A stretch of 64,000 bases of DNA from DUOA01 sp012839095 (GTDB taxonomy: Bacteria > Bacillota > Clostridia > Caldicoprobacterales > DTU083). A program made the position numbers and the translations under genes. Within the stretch, counting starts at the first letter, position 1. Each line of letters begins with the position of its first letter. The notes beneath the pieces are model-generated. The model did no database searches. It was not told the origin of the DNA and worked only from the letters and a program-made list of their open reading frames with translations. Positions 61,999-64,000 of the stretch are shown one piece after another. The stretch is taken from the NCBI GenBank assembly GCA_050951505.1, contig JBMNJE010000010.1, positions 62,001 to 126,000 on the forward strand. The letters run 5' to 3'.

Positions 61999-63221
61999 AA
62001 AAGCTGATGCTGGCTTTGCTGTGTGCAACTGCATTTCTGCTGACCGGATGCTGGGATCGAACGGATATTGAGTCGAGAGGTTTTGTTCTGGGAATAGCAA
62101 TCGACAGTTACCCCCCTGCCCCGAATAAGCCCGAAAAAGGAGGCTCTGCCTCAGCATCTTCAGAAGAAAAAGAGAAGTTTGAAAAAATGGAGCTTTATAT
62201 AGAGCCTCCCACTTACGCCATAACAGTTCAACTGCCTGTGATGAAAAAGGCGGAACTGACTACTGCAGCAACGGGCAGCGGCGGCGGGGAAGGATCAAAA
62301 ACATGGGATATTACTCAGATTGGGAACTCCTTCATGAATATGAACCGCGAAATGGCGACCCGTACCAACCTGTCACTTTATTATGAACACCTACAGGTTA
62401 TAGTCATTTCTGAAAGTGTAGCCAGGGAAGGTATCGAGAATACTATGGACTTTTTTGTACGGGATCCGGAAATGAGACGAAGAGTAAAGGTTTTTATCAG
62501 CCCGACAGAAGCTAAGAGCATTCTTGCTGTACAGCCCAGAGTAGAAGACTATTCTTCAATTTACCTGGCAAAACTGCCGATTAATGCTCTTAAGAACTCC
62601 AAAATAGTCCATGAGACAGACCTTGGAAAAATTATCGACAGTATACACGGGGGATACGATTTTCTGCTGCCCAGGGCAGAAGCTGTCAAGGATGAAATCA
62701 AGACCAGCGGAGCGGCAGTTTTCAACGGACATATAATGACCGGCTGGATAAGCGGCATAGAGCTGGAAGCCGTAAAAATGATGGGAAACAGATATGTGGG
62801 CGGCGTTCTGCCGATTCGATCCCCGGGAGACAGGGAGGGCATCATTACCATGGAGGTAACCAAGTCAAAGTCAAAGATTACACCTGATATCTCAGGAGAT
62901 TTTCCTGCTTTTAGAATAGAAATAAAGGTAGAAGGAAACTATGCGGAAGGCGTTTTTATACATACCCACGGAGAGTTGGACAGCCGGTTTTTAAAAAATC
63001 TGGAAGACGATTTTTCCAGGCAGATTGAAAAGAGCTGCCTGCAGGCTGCTGAAAAACTTCAGGAGTATAGGGCAGACGTTATCGGACTTGAGCGAATCCT
63101 TGAAAGCAAACACCCCGGATACTGGGATAAAATCAGCAGCGACTGGGATGACGTTTTCTCAAAGGCCAAAATAGAGGTAGAAGTTAAGGTAGAACTCAAA
63201 TTGACCGGCATCGTCAAGTAA
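61995..63221 (+). CDS. GerC-family spore germination lipoprotein
   Basis: 408 residues. Lipoprotein signal ending LTGCWDRTDIESRGFVLGIA, the conserved start of GerC proteins, with lipid attached to Cys. The rest is the Ger(x)C outer domain (TRTNLSLYYEHLQVIVISES, and LPRAEAVKDEIKTSGAAVF). It completes the GerA-GerB-GerC receptor. ATGA overlap with gerB. No clear terminator is seen in the 74 bases before the ung gene's stop. Confidence 0.95.
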   Translation: MKKLMLALLCATAFLLTGCWDRTDIESRGFVLGIAIDSYPPAPNKPEKGGSASASSEEKEKFEKMELYIEPPTYAITVQLPVMKKAELTTAATGSGGGEGSKTWDITQIGNSFMNMNREMATRTNLSLYYEHLQVIVISESVAREGIENTMDFFVRDPEMRRRVKVFISPTEAKSILAVQPRVEDYSSIYLAKLPINALKNSKIVHETDLGKIIDSIHGGYDFLLPRAEAVKDEIKTSGAAVFNGHIMTGWISGIELEAVKMMGNRYVGGVLPIRSPGDREGIITMEVTKSKSKITPDISGDFPAFRIEIKVEGNYAEGVFIHTHGELDSRFLKNLEDDFSRQIEKSCLQAAEKLQEYRADVIGLERILESKHPGYWDKISSDWDDVFSKAKIEVEVKVELKLTGIVK

Positions 63222-63295
63222 AATTCAATAACACATATATCCCTTATGTCGTCATTTGCTGCCATACAAATCGGTGCCAGAATCAGACATCATCA

Positions 63296-64000
63296 TCAAT
63301 TTATATTTGGAATCTGCCAGTCTATGGGTATCTGCCCCGTGGATTTCAGGAATTCATTGGCCCGGGAAAAATGGCGGCAGCCAAAAAACCCCCGATCTGC
63401 CGAAAGAGGGCTGGGATGCACTGTCATCAGTACAAGATGCTGTTTATTGGTAATAAAGGAAGCCTTGCTTTTGGCATTATTGCCCCATAGCAGAAATACC
63501 ACCGGCTTTTCCTTTTGATTCAGCAGCGTAATAATGCGATCGGTGAGCTGCTCCCATCCCTTGTTTCTGTGAGAATTGGCCCTGCCTGCAACCACGGTCA
63601 GACTGGTGTTCAGAAGCAGCACACCTTGCTTTGCCCAGGGCACCAGGCATCCGTTGTCGGGAATGTAACAACCCACATCCGCTGCCAGTTCCTTGTAGAT
63701 ATTCAGCAAGGAGGGAGGAACGGCCACCTCTTCCTGAACGGAAAATGCCAGACCATGAGCCTGCCCTGGCCCGTGATAGGGATCCTGCCCCAGGATAACC
63801 ACTTTGGTATCCTGATAGGAAGTCAGCCGCAAAGCCTCGTATATTTTATACATATTCGGATAAATTGTCTTGGTCCGATATTCGTTTATCAGAAATTGTC
63901 TGAGCTTAAGGTAGTAGTCCTTATTAAACTCATCCTTCAGCAGCACATCCCAGTCATTTCCCAAAGGTTTCAAAATATCACCCAATCCCCTGTTGTTCAT
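63296..64000 (-). CDS. ung: Uracil-DNA glycosylase, family 1
   Basis: 234 residues, ATG at the last bases of the window. Catalytic motif GQDPYHGPGQAHGLAFSV (Asp general base) and HPSPLSADRGFFG (His of the leucine loop), plus VFLLWGNNAKSK. It removes uracil from DNA in base-excision repair. The start at 64000 matches the usual N-terminus, but an upstream start beyond the window cannot be excluded. It converges with the ger operon. Confidence 0.96.
   Translation of the reverse strand: MNNRGLGDILKPLGNDWDVLLKDEFNKDYYLKLRQFLINEYRTKTIYPNMYKIYEALRLTSYQDTKVVILGQDPYHGPGQAHGLAFSVQEEVAVPPSLLNIYKELAADVGCYIPDNGCLVPWAKQGVLLLNTSLTVVAGRANSHRNKGWEQLTDRIITLLNQKEKPVVFLLWGNNAKSKASFITNKQHLVLMTVHPSPLSADRGFFGCRHFSRANEFLKSTGQIPIDWQIPNIN

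Overview
The window reads as a chromosomal piece of an anaerobic, endospore-forming Clostridia-type Firmicute that degrades plant polysaccharides. The evidence is a GerA/GerB/GerC spore-germination operon, a Spo0E-like phosphatase gene under two perfect Spo0A boxes, strong Gram-positive Shine-Dalgarno sequences, YesM/YesN regulation next to CUT1 sugar transporters, a dockerin-bearing secreted enzyme beside a membrane-anchored cohesin-like protein, and several intracellular glycosidases. The species cannot be named from the sequence alone.

Layout. 1-10361 (minus) is an unusual operon: a vWA lipoprotein with C-terminal membrane segments, an FtsZ/tubulin-like protein, a 1170-residue actin/Hsp70-type ATPase, a membrane-anchored coiled-coil protein, a MotA/TolQ-like stator protein with a long coiled-coil tail, a MotB/OmpA-like partner, and an unrecognised protein that leaves the window. 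10576-14868 is sbcDC (DNA end processing). 15059-15721 is a GIY-YIG nuclease fused in frame to an ArsC-like protein. 15794-21231 is a cohesin-like surface protein and a 1444-residue glycosidase-esterase with cohesin-like and dockerin modules. 21736-33260 is a YesMN two-component pair facing two consecutive permease-permease-binding protein transport sets. 33405-38709 is a sugar catabolic locus (PfkB kinase, SIS isomerase, GntR/UTRA regulator, GH36 alpha-galactosidase) with matching operators at two promoters. 38815-44727 holds a small unknown gene, tRNA-Arg(CCU), a 2-hydroxyacid dehydrogenase, a lipoprotein, an ECF sigma/anti-sigma pair and ApbE. 45017-51929 holds the Spo0E-like gene, an ABC exporter, a YhfC-like membrane protease, a parvulin, an AAC(6')-like acetyltransferase and a PadR/RDD operon. 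52018-58997 is a deoxy-sugar and uronate group (KdgK-like kinase, GH29, GH78, a truncated glycosidase). 59328-63221 is gerABC, and 63296-64000 is ung.

How it fits together. The dockerin enzyme would release arabinose-, xylose- or galactose-containing oligosaccharides at the surface. The CUT1 transporters would import them, and the cytoplasmic GH36, GH29, GH78 and sugar kinases would finish the breakdown. The regulators (YesMN, GntR/UTRA, PadR, Spo0A) sit beside recognisable operator-like repeats.

Several genes are broken: 1-bp frame disruptions in the tubulin-like, vWA and GH36 genes, an internally deleted URO-D-like gene at 36443-36626, and a glycosidase cut short at about 54925. Real gene decay and homopolymer sequencing errors cannot be told apart here.

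The strongest candidate for a poorly described system is the tubulin/actin/stator operon at the left end.
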